Source: Jannaschia helgolandensis | GTDB lineage: Bacteria; Pseudomonadota; Alphaproteobacteria; Rhodobacterales; Rhodobacteraceae | Assembly: GCF_900109285.1 (NCBI RefSeq) | Contig: NZ_FNZQ01000001.1 | Span: 62,001-126,000, forward strand | DNA length: 64,000 nt | Direction of reading: 5' to 3' | In this document: positions 18,607 to 28,740 of the stretch, one piece after another | Position numbering within the stretch: position 1 is the first letter of the stretch | Layout: each line of letters opens with the position of its first letter | Made by a program: the position numbers and the translations under genes | Notes under the pieces: model-generated | Seen by the model: only the letters and a program-made list of their open reading frames with translations | The model's database searches: none | What the model was told of the DNA's origin: nothing

Positions 18607-19575
18607 TCAACGCGCGGCAGGGCCGCCGGGTTCAACCTGACCCGCCGACGCCCGCAAATTCGCTGCCAGAAGGTCCATCGCCGCCATGCGAACTGCAACC
18701 CCCATCTCCACCTGTTCCTGAATGACGGAGCGGTTGATATCGTCGGCCAGCGTTCCGTCGATCTCCACACCGCGGTTCATCGGACCCGGATGCATGACGA
18801 TGGCATCTGGTTTGGCATGCGATAACTTTTCTGCGTCCAGCCCGAAGCGATGGTAATATTCCCGCTCGGAAGGGATGAAGCCGCCGTCCATTCGCTCCTT
18901 CTGAAGACGCAGCATCATCACCACGTCCGCGCCCTTCAGCCCTTCGGCCATATTGTCGGTCACCTCCACGCCCAACTGGTCGATCTGCGCGGGCATCAGC
19001 GTCGGCGGCCCGACCAGACGGACGCGGTTTTCCATCTTGCCCAGCAGGATCAGGTTCGACCGGGCCACGCGCGAATGCGCGATGTCGCCGCAGATCGCCA
19101 CGGTCAGCCGGTGCAGTCGACCCTTCGCGCGCCGGATCGTCAACGCATCCAACAGGGCTTGCGTCGGATGTTCGTGCTTGCCATCCCCCGCGTTCAGCAC
19201 GGCGCAATTCACCTTTTCCGCCAACAGGTTCACTGCCCCCGACTGCGGATGCCGCACCACCAGAAGATCGGGTCGCATCGCGTTCAGCGTCAGGGCCGTG
19301 TCGATCAGCGTCTCACCCTTTTTCAGGCTGCTGGCCTGCATCGCCATGTTCATGACGTCCGCGCCCAGCCGCTTGCCCGCGATCTCGAAACTCGCCTGAG
19401 TCCGCGTCGAATTCTCGAAGAACATGTTGATCTGCGTCAGCCCGGCCAGCGCATCGCCATGCTTGTGCCCGGCCCGCGTCGCTTCGGCGTAATGGTCGGC
19501 ACGGTCCAGCAGAGCGATGATTTCCGACGGGTGCAGGGGCTCGATGCCCAGAAGGTGGCGTTGATTGAAAGTCAT
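18607..19575 (-). CDS. pyrB: Aspartate carbamoyltransferase catalytic chain
   Basis: 322 residues. Condenses carbamoyl phosphate and aspartate in pyrimidine synthesis. Carbamoyl-phosphate binding [29 protein letters not shown] and the C-terminal [12 protein letters not shown] are present. The start at 19575 ([14 protein letters not shown]) fits the family; the upstream extension does not. No pyrI regulatory chain is nearby, consistent with a PyrB-PyrX complex. Confidence 0.95.
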   Translation of the reverse strand: MTFNQRHLLGIEPLHPSEIIALLDRADHYAEATRAGHKHGDALAGLTQINMFFENSTRTQASFEIAGKRLGADVMNMAMQASSLKKGETLIDTALTLNAMRPDLLVVRHPQSGAVNLLAEKVNCAVLNAGDGKHEHPTQALLDALTIRRAKGRLHRLTVAICGDIAHSRVARSNLILLGKMENRVRLVGPPTLMPAQIDQLGVEVTDNMAEGLKGADVVMMLRLQKERMDGGFIPSEREYYHRFGLDAEKLSHAKPDAIVMHPGPMNRGVEIDGTLADDINRSVIQEQVEMGVAVRMAAMDLLAANLRASAGQVEPGGPAAR

Positions 19576-19801
19576 GGGACATCCCTTGCCGCTCCGCGTC
19601 CTGCTTGTCGGGCGTTGTGGCGCGGGGATCAAGGGGATGCGGTCATGTTGAAGATTGGCGGCGACGACCGACAGAGTATAATGGGGTTCGGCGGAACAAT
19701 GCCGCGGCTCATCGAGCGACACTTCCGGGGCCAGTTTGTCGATTGGGACGCATCCGTTCGAAAGGCAGTGTCACACAGCGGCCAGACGAAGGAGACGCGA
19801 T

Positions 19802-20248
19802 GTGATCCGAAAGGCCAGCGCATCAGATGCGCCCGCGATCAGAGATTGCACCAATCAGGCCTACGCTCGATATATACCTGTAATTGGCCGGAAGCCTGCG
19901 CCGATGGTTGCCGACTTCGAGACGCAAATTGCTGCCGGATCAGTTTATGTTGCCACCGGCGCAAACGACGATTTCCAAGGTTTCATAGTGTTCTTCCCCG
20001 AAGATCAGCACATCCTACTGGAAAACGTGGCTGTCCTGCCAAGCGTTGCGGGACAGGGTATCGGCAAGACCCTGATACAGTTCTGCGAGGCTGAAGGGCG
20101 GCGGCTCGGCTTTGAGATCGTGCGTCTCTATACGAATGAAAAGATGACCGAGAACCTCTTGATCTATCCGCGACTTGGTTATGACGAAGTGGCGCGGCGC
20201 ACTGAAGAAGGCTTCCATCGGATATATTACGAGAAACGCCTCTGCTAA
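19802..20248 (+). CDS. GNAT-family N-acetyltransferase
   Basis: 148 residues with a GTG start at 19802, chosen because AAGGAGA lies 6 bp upstream; an ATG one frame off at 19800 meets an immediate stop. The GNAT core is ILLENVAVLPSVAGQGIGKT (Q-G-I-G-K acetyl-CoA loop) followed by LYTNEKMTENLLIYPRLGY. It begins IRKASASDAPAIRDCTNQAY, as usual for the family. The substrate is unknown. Confidence 0.85.
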   Translation: MIRKASASDAPAIRDCTNQAYARYIPVIGRKPAPMVADFETQIAAGSVYVATGANDDFQGFIVFFPEDQHILLENVAVLPSVAGQGIGKTLIQFCEAEGRRLGFEIVRLYTNEKMTENLLIYPRLGYDEVARRTEEGFHRIYYEKRLC

Positions 20249-20288
20249 GCGACGGCGGCACGGGTCCGGAAGGTCCGGGATATCGGGG

Positions 20289-20774
20289 CTAACAATTTCC
20301 GATAATGTATGGCGCATCGAACACTTTCGGTGCGACCGGCGTCCCGTCCCGCTCGCTGGCATGTTCGAGATAGGTGTTGACGTGGGGAGGAATGACCGTG
20401 CCTCTTTGCGCTACGCCAAGAAAAATCTGCTTCGTGTTCTCAGGCGTGAGTTCGAACCAATTCGGATCGTCAAACGTTCCGCCGTAGACACCAACGAAAT
20501 TTTCAAATCGCTGGAAGGTCAGGAACAGCTTGGTCCCGCAGTTATCGCAGAAATGTATGAAAACCTTTTTTCCGCTGCCTTCTGAGATGTGAACATACCG
20601 TTTCGGAGACCCTTTGTTGACCTGAAAGTCCTGCGCTTCGAACACCGGTTCCACCAGATACGCGCCACCGGTCGCGCGTTGGCAGAACCTGCAGTGGCAG
20701 ATCGTCACTCTGACTGGCTGATTTTCAGCTTTATATCTGATGTTTCCGCAGAGGCATCCGCCTTGAGCATCCAT
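20289..20774 (-). CDS. GFA-family (glutathione-dependent formaldehyde-activating-like) protein
   Basis: 161 residues from ATG 20774. The Cys-rich zinc-binding pattern of the GFA/CENP-V fold is visible: GGCLCGNIRY, CHCRFCQRATGGAY and FCDNCGTKLF. The family binds zinc and sometimes glutathione; the specific reaction is not known for most members. It is divergent from the uracil-DNA glycosylase gene. Confidence 0.85.
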   Translation of the reverse strand: MDAQGGCLCGNIRYKAENQPVRVTICHCRFCQRATGGAYLVEPVFEAQDFQVNKGSPKRYVHISEGSGKKVFIHFCDNCGTKLFLTFQRFENFVGVYGGTFDDPNWFELTPENTKQIFLGVAQRGTVIPPHVNTYLEHASERDGTPVAPKVFDAPYIIGNC

Positions 20775-20923
20775 TGTCGCCTGCCTCCGAAATCGCAAAT
20801 CACGTCATCTATTCGCCAGTCTACACCGGATTGCCGATTCCAATGCGGTATTCGTCGCGCATCGCCCATGCTGCCCTTGGCTCCTCCCTTCCCCTCATCG
20901 ACGCCCCGCGCTATTTCCCTCAC

Positions 20924-21730
20924 ATGCAGCCTGACATGGACCCCTTCACTGCCCGCGCCACGCTTGAATGGCTGGTCGAGATGGGCTGTGACGAGGCGAT
21001 CTGCGCCCAACCCGTCAATCGATATGCCCTTCCCGACCGTATGCCTGCAGCCGCGAAACCCGCGCCGTTGACGCCTGCGGCGGAGACTGTCGCATCCGTG
21101 CCGCAGCATGTGCCCCCGGCACACAAAAGCGATCCCGTGACCGAGGCCGAACAGTCCGCCGCCGGGGCCGCCACGCTGGAAGACCTGCAAGCCGCGCTCT
21201 CGACCTATCCGCACTGCGAATTACGGCTGGGCGCAAAATCTCTGGTGTTTTCCGACGGCAACCCCAAGGCCCGCGTCATGATCATCGGCGAGGCACCGGG
21301 CCGTGAGGAAGACCGCGCGGGCAAGCCCTTCGTCGGGCAGGCCGGTCAGCTTCTGGACAGGATGCTCGCCGCTATCGGCCTGTCCCGCGATCATGCCGAT
21401 GCGGAGCGTGCGGTCTATATCACCAATGTCCTGCCGTGGCGCCCGCCGTCGAACCGCGACCCCGAACCCGACGAAGTGGCCATGATGCTGCCGTTCCTGC
21501 GCCGTCACGTCGAACTCGCCGATCCGGACGTTCTGATCCTGATGGGCAACCACGCCTGCAACGCGGTGCTGGGTCGACGTGGCATTACCAGGCTGCGCGG
21601 GCAGTGGACCGAAGGTTTCGGCAAGCCGGTCCTGCCGATGCTGCATCCTGCCTATCTGCTACGACAACAGGCAGCGAAACGCGACGCATGGGCGGACCTG
21701 CTGGACCTTGCCGCCCGGCTGGATACCTGA
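20924..21730 (+). CDS. Uracil-DNA glycosylase, family 4/5-like, Fe-S ligands mostly absent
   Basis: 268 residues from ATG 20924 (another ATG at 20936). The catalytic loop [38 protein letters not shown] and the distal HPAYLL motif place it with family-4-type UDGs that excise uracil from DNA. Those enzymes usually have four Cys for a [4Fe-4S] cluster. Here only the Cys in YPHCELR aligns; the equivalent of NxxKCRPP reads NVLPWRPP and the next Cys position is Met. An Ala/Pro-rich linker (~45-75) follows a short N-terminal domain. Confidence 0.85.
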   Translation: MQPDMDPFTARATLEWLVEMGCDEAICAQPVNRYALPDRMPAAAKPAPLTPAAETVASVPQHVPPAHKSDPVTEAEQSAAGAATLEDLQAALSTYPHCELRLGAKSLVFSDGNPKARVMIIGEAPGREEDRAGKPFVGQAGQLLDRMLAAIGLSRDHADAERAVYITNVLPWRPPSNRDPEPDEVAMMLPFLRRHVELADPDVLILMGNHACNAVLGRRGITRLRGQWTEGFGKPVLPMLHPAYLLRQQAAKRDAWADLLDLAARLDT

Positions 21731-21863
21731 CGTCCGCCCTGTGCGCCCCCGCACAGTTGCACCTGCCCTGACGCCGGGCGACATGACCCCCGACCGCACC
21801 ACATTGCACCAAACGAAAATCCGGGGTCACATGTCCCGAACGCAGACAGTCCGAAGGAATTTC

Positions 21864-22685
21864 ATGACCTATACGCCCCCCAAAGTCTGGCAGAACACGC
21901 AATCCGGCGGTCAGTTCGCCAATATCAACCGTCCCGTTGCCGGTCCGACCCACGACAGGGACCTGCCTGTGGGTGAACATCCCTACCAACTCTACTCGCT
22001 GGCGACGCCGAACGGCGTGAAGGTCACCGTCCTGTTCGAGGAGCTGATCGAGGCCGGTCACGATTTCGATTATGACGCATGGAAAATCGACATTGGCGAA
22101 GGCGATCAGTTCGGCTCGGGCTTCGTCGAAGTGAACCCGAACTCCAAGATCCCCGCGTTGATGGACCGGTCTGGCGACACCCCTGTCCGTATCTTCGAGT
22201 CGGGCGCGATGATGCTGCACGTTGCCGAAAAGTATAATGCGTTCCTCGGAGAAAACCGCGCGGAGATGCTGTCCTGGCTGTTCTGGCAGATGGGCAGCGC
22301 CCCGTTTCTGGGCGGCGGGTTCGGCCATTTCTACGCCTATGCGCCTGAAAAGTACGAATACCCGATCAACCGCTACGCGATGGAAGCCAAGCGTCAACTG
22401 GATGTGCTGGACCGACGTCTGGGCGAAAGCGCCTTCATCGCAGGCGAGACTTATACCATCGCCGACATGGCGATCTGGTCCTGGTACGGTCAGTTGGTTC
22501 TGGGTCGGTTGTATGACGCCGCCGAGTTCCTCGATGTCGCAAGCTACAGGAACGTCGTCGCATGGGCAGAAAAGATCGACGCCCGCCCCGCCACTCGTCG
22601 GGGCCGCATGGTCAATCGCAGCTTCGGCGACGATGAGAGCCTGAAACTGCCCGAGCGGCACTCGCGCGCCGATTTCACCAAATGA
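21864..22685 (+). CDS. yghU: Glutathione S-transferase family protein, YghU-like
   Basis: 273 residues from ATG 21864 (GAAGGA SD). The N-terminus YTPPKVWQ...GGQFANINRPVAGPTHD and 'HPYQLYSLATPNGVKVTVLFEEL' are typical of YghU (nu-class GST, disulphide-bond oxidoreductase activity with glutathione). The GST C-terminal helical domain follows, with a NRYAMEAKRQLDVLDRRL segment. Its stop overlaps the moaB start by ATGA. Confidence 0.9.
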   Translation: MTYTPPKVWQNTQSGGQFANINRPVAGPTHDRDLPVGEHPYQLYSLATPNGVKVTVLFEELIEAGHDFDYDAWKIDIGEGDQFGSGFVEVNPNSKIPALMDRSGDTPVRIFESGAMMLHVAEKYNAFLGENRAEMLSWLFWQMGSAPFLGGGFGHFYAYAPEKYEYPINRYAMEAKRQLDVLDRRLGESAFIAGETYTIADMAIWSWYGQLVLGRLYDAAEFLDVASYRNVVAWAEKIDARPATRRGRMVNRSFGDDESLKLPERHSRADFTK

Positions 22686-23212
22686 CCGATCGCGCTTTCC
22701 TGCCCTGTCGCATCGCGGTGCTGACCGTCTCCGACACGCGGACGCCGGATGACGACCGGTCCGGCGACACCCTTGTAGAACGGCTGGAGGGCGCGGGGCA
22801 TCTGCTGGCGGATCGCGCCATCACGCGCGACGACCGCGCCGACATCGCGGGCAAACTTCGCGAGTGGTGCGCCGACCCGGACATCGACGTCGTGATCTCG
22901 ACCGGCGGCACCGGGCTGACGGGTCGCGACGTGACGGTCGAGGCGCACCGCGACGTCTACCAAAAGGAAATCGACGCCTTCGGAACGGTCTTCACCCTCG
23001 TGAGCATGAAAAAGATCGGCACCTCCGCCGTGCAGTCGCGCGCCTGCGCGGGTGTGGCTCACGGCACCTATCTGTTCGCGCTGCCCGGTTCGCCCTCGGC
23101 CTGTCGCGATGCCTGGGATGAAATTCTGGTTCACCAACTGGACTTCAGGCACAAACCCTGCAATTTCGTCGAGATCATGCCCCGGCTTGAAGAACATTTG
23201 CGCAGAAAATGA
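22682..23212 (+). CDS. moaB: Molybdenum cofactor biosynthesis protein MoaB
   Basis: 176 residues. MoaB/MogA-fold molybdopterin-binding protein. STGGTGLTGRDVTVEA is the pterin/adenylate-binding motif and LPGSPSACRDAWDEIL the second. It overlaps the YghU gene by four bases, so they are co-translated although functionally unrelated. Confidence 0.92.
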   Translation: MTDRAFLPCRIAVLTVSDTRTPDDDRSGDTLVERLEGAGHLLADRAITRDDRADIAGKLREWCADPDIDVVISTGGTGLTGRDVTVEAHRDVYQKEIDAFGTVFTLVSMKKIGTSAVQSRACAGVAHGTYLFALPGSPSACRDAWDEILVHQLDFRHKPCNFVEIMPRLEEHLRRK

Positions 23213-23310
23213 TCTGATCGCGCGACGGAACCCGGCTCTACGAACGTGTGAGTTGGCAGGGACCGTGAAAACCTTATCTTCAGGTCGACGCATCGCAGAT
23301 CGGAAATTGA

Positions 23311-24798
23311 ATGCGCTTTCTCGGACGCAGCCTTGTGGCGCTCTTCCTGTTGGCCCTGACGGTCGGCCTTCTGGGCTGGGCCGCACAGATCTCGTTTTCC
23401 GCACTCGAGGCGCGACAGGCGCGTGACGGCGGAAGCCGTCCGGCGCGTGAACGTGTACTGGCCGCCAACGTGCTGACCGCCACACCGCAGACCATCGCCC
23501 CCGTCCTGACCACCTTCGGCGAGGTTCGCGCCCGTCGCGTGCTGGAACTGCGGGCCCCCACAGCAGGCCGTATCGTCGAACTGTCGGACAGGTTCGAAGA
23601 CGGCGGTCAGGTCGAGGCGGGGCAATTCCTGCTCAGGATCGACCCTGCCGGGGCCGAAGCCGATGTCGCCGTTGCCCGCGCCGATCTGTCCGGGGCCGAG
23701 GCAGAACTGCGCGACGCCACCCGAGCGCTGGATCTGGCCCAGGCCGAACTTGCCGGGGCCGAGGCGCAACGCGATCTGCAAAGTGCCGCTTTGCAACGAC
23801 AGCGCGATCTTTCACAGCGGGGCGTCGGCTCCACCTCCGCCGTGGAAGCCGCTCAACTGGCGCTGTCGTCTGCCGAAAGCACGATCCTTGCGAAACGCGG
23901 GGCCATCGCGCAGGCGCAGACCCGGATCGACTCGGCCGAACTTGCGATCGAACGCGCCCGGATCGCCGTCGATACGGCCCTGCGCGACCTTGCCGATCGG
24001 GAACTGACCGCCGAATTCGATGGCCAGCTCAGCGATGTGTCGGTTCTGGCCGGGGGTCTGATATCGGCAAACGAACAGATCGCCACGCTGATCGACCCGG
24101 ATGCGCTGGAAGTTGCGTTCCGTCTGTCCGCCGCGCAGCATTCGCGCCTGCTGGACGACCGCGGGAACCTGATCGGCGCACCTGTTCGCGCAATTCTCGA
24201 TGTGCAGGGCCTGACGATCGAGGCCACGGGCCTCATCACCCGCGAAAGCGCGTCGGTCGGAGAAGGCCAGACCGGCCGACTGGTGTTTGCCACGCTCGAC
24301 ACCGCGCGTGGCTTGCGCCCCGGCGACTTTCTGCGGGTCGAGGTCGAGGAACCGGTGCTGACCTCTGCCATCCGCCTGCCTGCCACCGCGCTGTCCGCCC
24401 AGTCCAGCGTTCTGATGCTGGGCGACGATGACCGCCTGTCCGAAATCGCCGTGACGCTCCTGCGTCGTCAAGGTGACGATGTGCTGGTCTCGGGCGATAT
24501 CGCAGGGCGCGAGGTCGTAGCCGAACGCACGGCGGCGCTGGGCGCGGGCATCCGGGTCCGTCCCCTGCGGCCCGAATCCGGAACATCCGATACAGACGCG
24601 TCCGACATCGCGCAGGTCCGGGTCGAAACACCCACGCTGATGACACTGGATCCCGAACGCCGCGCCCGCCTCGTGGCCTTCGTGGAGAACAACAGCCGCA
24701 TTCCTGACCCCGTGAAATCGCGGATGCTGACGCAACTTGCCGATGAACAGGTGCCGACCGAAATGGTCGAACGCCTCGAATCCCGGATCGGGGGCTGA
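23311..24798 (+). CDS. RND efflux periplasmic adaptor (membrane fusion protein)
   Basis: 495 residues. N-terminal transmembrane anchor (SLVALFLLALTVGLLGWAA). The lipoyl halves ELRAPTAGRIVELSDRFEDG and LTAEFDGQLSDVSV flank a long alpha-hairpin (~115-230, Ala/Glu/Gln/Arg-rich). A beta-barrel and an acidic linker follow, then an extra C-terminal helical tail (LDPERRARLVAFVENNSR ...) beyond the usual MFP length. It is 3 bp upstream of the RND pump and partners it. Substrate unknown; no adjacent regulator. Confidence 0.9.
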   Translation: MRFLGRSLVALFLLALTVGLLGWAAQISFSALEARQARDGGSRPARERVLAANVLTATPQTIAPVLTTFGEVRARRVLELRAPTAGRIVELSDRFEDGGQVEAGQFLLRIDPAGAEADVAVARADLSGAEAELRDATRALDLAQAELAGAEAQRDLQSAALQRQRDLSQRGVGSTSAVEAAQLALSSAESTILAKRGAIAQAQTRIDSAELAIERARIAVDTALRDLADRELTAEFDGQLSDVSVLAGGLISANEQIATLIDPDALEVAFRLSAAQHSRLLDDRGNLIGAPVRAILDVQGLTIEATGLITRESASVGEGQTGRLVFATLDTARGLRPGDFLRVEVEEPVLTSAIRLPATALSAQSSVLMLGDDDRLSEIAVTLLRRQGDDVLVSGDIAGREVVAERTAALGAGIRVRPLRPESGTSDTDASDIAQVRVETPTLMTLDPERRARLVAFVENNSRIPDPVKSRMLTQLADEQVPTEMVERLESRIGG

Positions 24799-24801
24799 CC
24801 C

Positions 24802-27800
24802 GTGGGCATACTGGGATACTTTACGCGCCACCGCACAGCCGCCAATCTTCTGCTGGTGCTGATGCTGGCGGCGGGCGCAGTGGCCGTTCCCAACATGCGC
24901 GCCCAGTTCTTCCCCGATGTCATTGTCGAGAACGTCTCGGTCAGTGTTGTCTGGGACGGTGCGGGGGCCGAAGACGTGGATCTCGGTATCGTGCAATTGC
25001 TGGAACCGGCGCTTCTGGCCGTCGACGGCGTGACCGACAGCTCTTCCACGTCGCGCGAAGGGTCGGCAACCCTGACGCTGGAGTTCGAGCCGGGCGCCGA
25101 TGTCGCCGCTGCCGCCGACGACGTGCAGGCCGCCGTCGATGCCGTCTCGGGCCTGCCCGATGGCATCGACGACCCCGAAGTGCGGCAGGGCGCGTGGCGC
25201 GACCGCGTGACCGATGTCATCGTCACCGGGCCGGTCGGCGTCGACCAGCTGGCGCGCATTGCCGACGATTTCGTGCTGCGCCTGTTCGCCGCTGGGGTGA
25301 CGCGGACGTCGATCCGGGGCATCGCCGCGCCCGAAGTGATCATAGAGGTGCCGACCGCCAACCTGCTGCGCTACGATCTGACCATGGCGGAAATCTCCGC
25401 CGCCATCGGCGCGCAGGCGCAGGCCGATCCGGCGGGCGACGTGAGTGGCGCGAACGCCCGCGTCCGCACCGGCAGCGCCCGGCGCGATGCCGTCGACATC
25501 GAGGCCATCGTGTTGCGGCGCACCGGAGGAGGCGACGCGCTGACCGTGGGCGACGTGGGCCGGGTTCTGTCCGAGGGCGTCGACCGCGACCGCGCCTATT
25601 TCGTCGGCTCCGACCCGGCGATCAGCGTTCAGGTCGACCGATCCGCCGAAGGCGACGCCATCGCCCTGCAAAAGCGCGTTGAGGAGGTCGCCGCCGATGT
25701 CCTGACCGATGCGCCACAGGGCACGAGGATCGAGCTGATCCGCACCCGGACCGAGGCCATCACGGGCCGTATCGACCTTCTGATCGACAATGCACTGATG
25801 GGGCTGGCCCTCGTCGTCGGGCTTCTGTTTCTGTTTCTGAACGCCCGGACCGCCTTCTGGGTCGCGGCAGGCATCCCGGTTGCCATGCTCTCGGCCATCG
25901 CGCTGATGTGGGCGGCGGGGATCACGATCAACATGATCTCGCTCTTCGCGCTGATCATCACGCTGGGCATCGTGGTGGATGATGCCATCGTCGTCGGCGA
26001 ACATGCCGATTTCCGCGCCCGCCGTCTGGGCGAAGATCCCCAGACTGCCGCCGAAAACGCCGCCCGCCGGATGTTCGCGCCGGTGTTTTCCGCCACCCTG
26101 ACCACCGTGATCGCGTTCTTCGGGCTGGTCGCCATTGGTGGGCGTTTCGGAAACCTGATCTACGACATACCTTTTACCGTGATCGTGGTTCTGATCGCCT
26201 CGTTGATCGAATGTTTCCTGATCCTGCCGCACCACATGGCCGGCGCGCTCAGGCATACCGCGCGCGAACATTGGTACGATCTGCCGTCGCGCGTGGTGAA
26301 CCGGGGCTTCAAATGGGTGCGCGAAACGCTGTTCCGCCCGCTTGTACGGCTGGCACTCTGGGCGCGTTATCCGGTGGCGGCGCTGGCCCTGGTGCTGTTG
26401 TCGACGCAGGCGGCCCTGTTCATCCGCGGCGACGTACAGTGGCGGTTCTTCAACGCGCCCGAACGTGGGTCCATCACCGGCAATTTCGCCATGGTCGATG
26501 GCGCGACGCGGGCCGATGCCATCGACCAGATGCGAGAGTTGCAGCGCGCGACCGAGGCGCTTGGCGCACAGTATGAAGCCGAATACGGCACCAATCCCAT
26601 CGCCTATGTCCTGGCCGAAGTCGGGGGCAATGCGGGGCGCGAGTTGCCGTCGGCGGCCGACAAGGAGCCGGACCAACTGGGTGCGATCTCGATCGAGCTG
26701 ATCGACGCAGACCTGCGACCCTACCCCAGTTCCGAGTTCGTCGAGGCCTTGCAGGATACCGTGCTCCGGCAACCCCTGACGGAAGAGATCGGCTTTCGCG
26801 GGGCACATGCGGGTCCGGGCGGCGACTCTTTGTCCGTCGATTTCTATGGCGCGGATTCGGCCACGCTGAAGAATGCGGCGGAAGCCCTGAAACTCGCCGT
26901 TCTGCGCTTCCCAGAAGTCTCGGCCGTGGAGGACAGTCTGCCCTACGACAAGGATGAACTGATCCTGAACCTGACGCCGCAGGGCGAGGCGCTGGGCTTC
27001 GATATCGACACGCTGGGCACGACATTGCGCAACCGTCTGAACGGGATCGAGGCGGCGACCTTCCCGTCCGGTCCCCGTACCGGCGCGATCCGGGTCGAAT
27101 TGCCACAGGGTGAAGTGCGCGCCGACTTCCTGGATACTCTGCGACTGGCCTCGCCCTCCGGGGGCGACGTCGCACTGTCGGATATCGTGACGGTCGAGGT
27201 GCAATCGGGCTTTGCCACCGTGCGCCGCACCAATGGCGTGCAGGTGGTCACAGTGTCCGGTGAAATCGCGCAGGATGACGCAGCGCGCGCGAACGAAATC
27301 CGCAGGGAACTGACCGAAACCATCCTGCCCGAGATCGCCAGCCTCTATCAGGTTGGCTTCGAGCAGGGCGGTCTGGCCGAGCAGGAACAGGAATTCCTGA
27401 CCGACGCGACGCTGGGCCTGATGGCCTGTCTGCTGGGTATCTATCTGGTGCTGGCCTGGATCTTCAGCAGCTGGACCCGCCCCGCCGTTATCATGGCGGT
27501 AATCCCCTTCGGCCTGATCGGGGCGGTCTGGGGCCATTGGTGGTGGGGGGTGCCGCTGTCGATGTTCTCTGTCGTGGGTCTGATCGGCATGACCGGCATC
27601 ATCATCAACGATTCCATCGTTCTGGTCACGACGGTCGACGAATATGCCCGCGACCGCGCACTGCGCCCGGCCATCATCGATGCGGTCTGCGACCGTCTGC
27701 GACCGATTCTGCTGACCACGCTGACGACGGTTCTGGGGCTTGCGCCGCTGCTCTACGAATCCTCCAGCCAGGCACAGTTCCTGCGACCCACGGTAATCAC

Positions 27801-28170
27801 ACTGGTCTATGGGCTGGGGTTCGGAATGCTTCTCGTCCTCGTCCTCGTCCCCGCCATGCTCGCCATGGGTCAGGACATCTCCCGTTTGACGACCGCGCTG
27901 CGCCGGATGGCGCGTCTGCCGCTCCGCCGCCGGGGCCGGGCTACGGGAATGCTGGGCCTGACGCTGGGCACCGTAATCCTGGCCTGGGGGTTCCTGACAC
28001 TGGGCTGGCATCTGGTGACCGGCACGATCTGGCCGCCGCTGGTGCCCTTGCTGCCGTCGGGCGACACACTGCGCGTTTTTGCCGTGTTCCTTGCCGGAAC
28101 GGCTGTACTGCTGCTCGGGGCATGGATCATCGCGGGGCTGACGATGGGTCTGCGGCGCAGACCGGCCTGA
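24802..28170 (+). CDS. RND-family efflux pump inner-membrane subunit
   Basis: 1122 residues, GTG start. Proton-driven AcrB/MexF-like trimeric exporter. The architecture is two sets of six helices with large periplasmic loops: first helix ~10-30, then ALMGLALVVGLLFLFLNART and NMISLFALIITLGIVVDDAI (helix 4 with the Asp pair), repeated in the second half as SMFSVVGLIGMTGIIINDSI. An unusually hydrophobic C-terminal extension with two further helices follows. It ends 4 bp from the convergent nusB. No outer-membrane TolC-like gene is adjacent. Confidence 0.93.
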   Translation: MGILGYFTRHRTAANLLLVLMLAAGAVAVPNMRAQFFPDVIVENVSVSVVWDGAGAEDVDLGIVQLLEPALLAVDGVTDSSSTSREGSATLTLEFEPGADVAAAADDVQAAVDAVSGLPDGIDDPEVRQGAWRDRVTDVIVTGPVGVDQLARIADDFVLRLFAAGVTRTSIRGIAAPEVIIEVPTANLLRYDLTMAEISAAIGAQAQADPAGDVSGANARVRTGSARRDAVDIEAIVLRRTGGGDALTVGDVGRVLSEGVDRDRAYFVGSDPAISVQVDRSAEGDAIALQKRVEEVAADVLTDAPQGTRIELIRTRTEAITGRIDLLIDNALMGLALVVGLLFLFLNARTAFWVAAGIPVAMLSAIALMWAAGITINMISLFALIITLGIVVDDAIVVGEHADFRARRLGEDPQTAAENAARRMFAPVFSATLTTVIAFFGLVAIGGRFGNLIYDIPFTVIVVLIASLIECFLILPHHMAGALRHTAREHWYDLPSRVVNRGFKWVRETLFRPLVRLALWARYPVAALALVLLSTQAALFIRGDVQWRFFNAPERGSITGNFAMVDGATRADAIDQMRELQRATEALGAQYEAEYGTNPIAYVLAEVGGNAGRELPSAADKEPDQLGAISIELIDADLRPYPSSEFVEALQDTVLRQPLTEEIGFRGAHAGPGGDSLSVDFYGADSATLKNAAEALKLAVLRFPEVSAVEDSLPYDKDELILNLTPQGEALGFDIDTLGTTLRNRLNGIEAATFPSGPRTGAIRVELPQGEVRADFLDTLRLASPSGGDVALSDIVTVEVQSGFATVRRTNGVQVVTVSGEIAQDDAARANEIRRELTETILPEIASLYQVGFEQGGLAEQEQEFLTDATLGLMACLLGIYLVLAWIFSSWTRPAVIMAVIPFGLIGAVWGHWWWGVPLSMFSVVGLIGMTGIIINDSIVLVTTVDEYARDRALRPAIIDAVCDRLRPILLTTLTTVLGLAPLLYESSSQAQFLRPTVITLVYGLGFGMLLVLVLVPAMLAMGQDISRLTTALRRMARLPLRRRGRATGMLGLTLGTVILAWGFLTLGWHLVTGTIWPPLVPLLPSGDTLRVFAVFLAGTAVLLLGAWIIAGLTMGLRRRPA

Positions 28171-28173
28171 AAC

Positions 28174-28668
28174 TCAGAACGCTTCGGGCTTGGCTTCGCG
28201 CGCCATGTGGTCCAGCACGGCGTTGACGAAGCCGCCTTCCTTCCCGTCCGGGAAGAACGCGCGCGCGACGTCGACGAACTCGGTGATGACAACTTTGGGT
28301 GGCGTGGCGCTGTCGATCAATTCGCCGCCTGCCGCCCGGAACAGCGCGCGTAACGTCGGATCGATCCGCCCGAGCGGCCATTTCGCAACCAGTGCGCGGT
28401 CGGTCAACTGGTCGATGCGCGCCTGATTGTTCACCGCCGACTCCAGCAGCGACCGAAACACATCGACGTTCGCTTCCGAGAATTCGCCCTCCTCGGTGAC
28501 CATGCCGAAGCGGTGCGTCTCGAACTCGACCTGCACCTTGTCGACGGTCTGACCGGCTGCCTCCATCTGGAACAGCGCCTGCACGGCATACAGCCGGGCC
28601 GCGGATTTCATCCGGCGCTTCATCGCGCGCTTTTCGTCTGGTGTCATGTCGGGTGTGATTTCACTCAT
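28174..28668 (-). CDS. nusB: Transcription antitermination factor NusB
   Basis: 164 residues. All-helical RNA-binding protein that with NusE/S10 binds boxA in rRNA antitermination. AARLYAVQALFQMEAAGQTV and LRALFRAAGGELIDSATPPKVVITEFVDVARAFF are typical. Last gene of the minus-strand riboflavin operon (ribE ... ribBX-ribH-nusB), a common arrangement in this group. Confidence 0.93.
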   Translation of the reverse strand: MSEITPDMTPDEKRAMKRRMKSAARLYAVQALFQMEAAGQTVDKVQVEFETHRFGMVTEEGEFSEANVDVFRSLLESAVNNQARIDQLTDRALVAKWPLGRIDPTLRALFRAAGGELIDSATPPKVVITEFVDVARAFFPDGKEGGFVNAVLDHMAREAKPEAF

Positions 28669-28698
28669 GGCCGCGACCTATGGGGGCGGTTCGGGGGC

Positions 28699-28740
28699 GT
28701 CAAGTCACCGTCGTCAGGCAACCGTCGTCAGGCAACCGTC
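28699..28740. repeat. 14-bp tandem repeat, three units, across the ribH stop
   Basis: GTCAGGCAACCGTC occurs twice exactly (28713-28726, 28727-28740), preceded by a diverged copy (28699-28712). The ribH stop lies in the last unit, so copy-number change would affect only the 3' untranslated spacer. Confidence 0.8.

Noticed and set aside
23812-28011. Very long (about 1400-codon) open frame on the minus strand
   Set aside because: It is antisense to the RND pump, with composition dominated by Gln, Arg, His and Gly as expected from the complement of a high-GC gene; the plus-strand RND protein is unambiguous.
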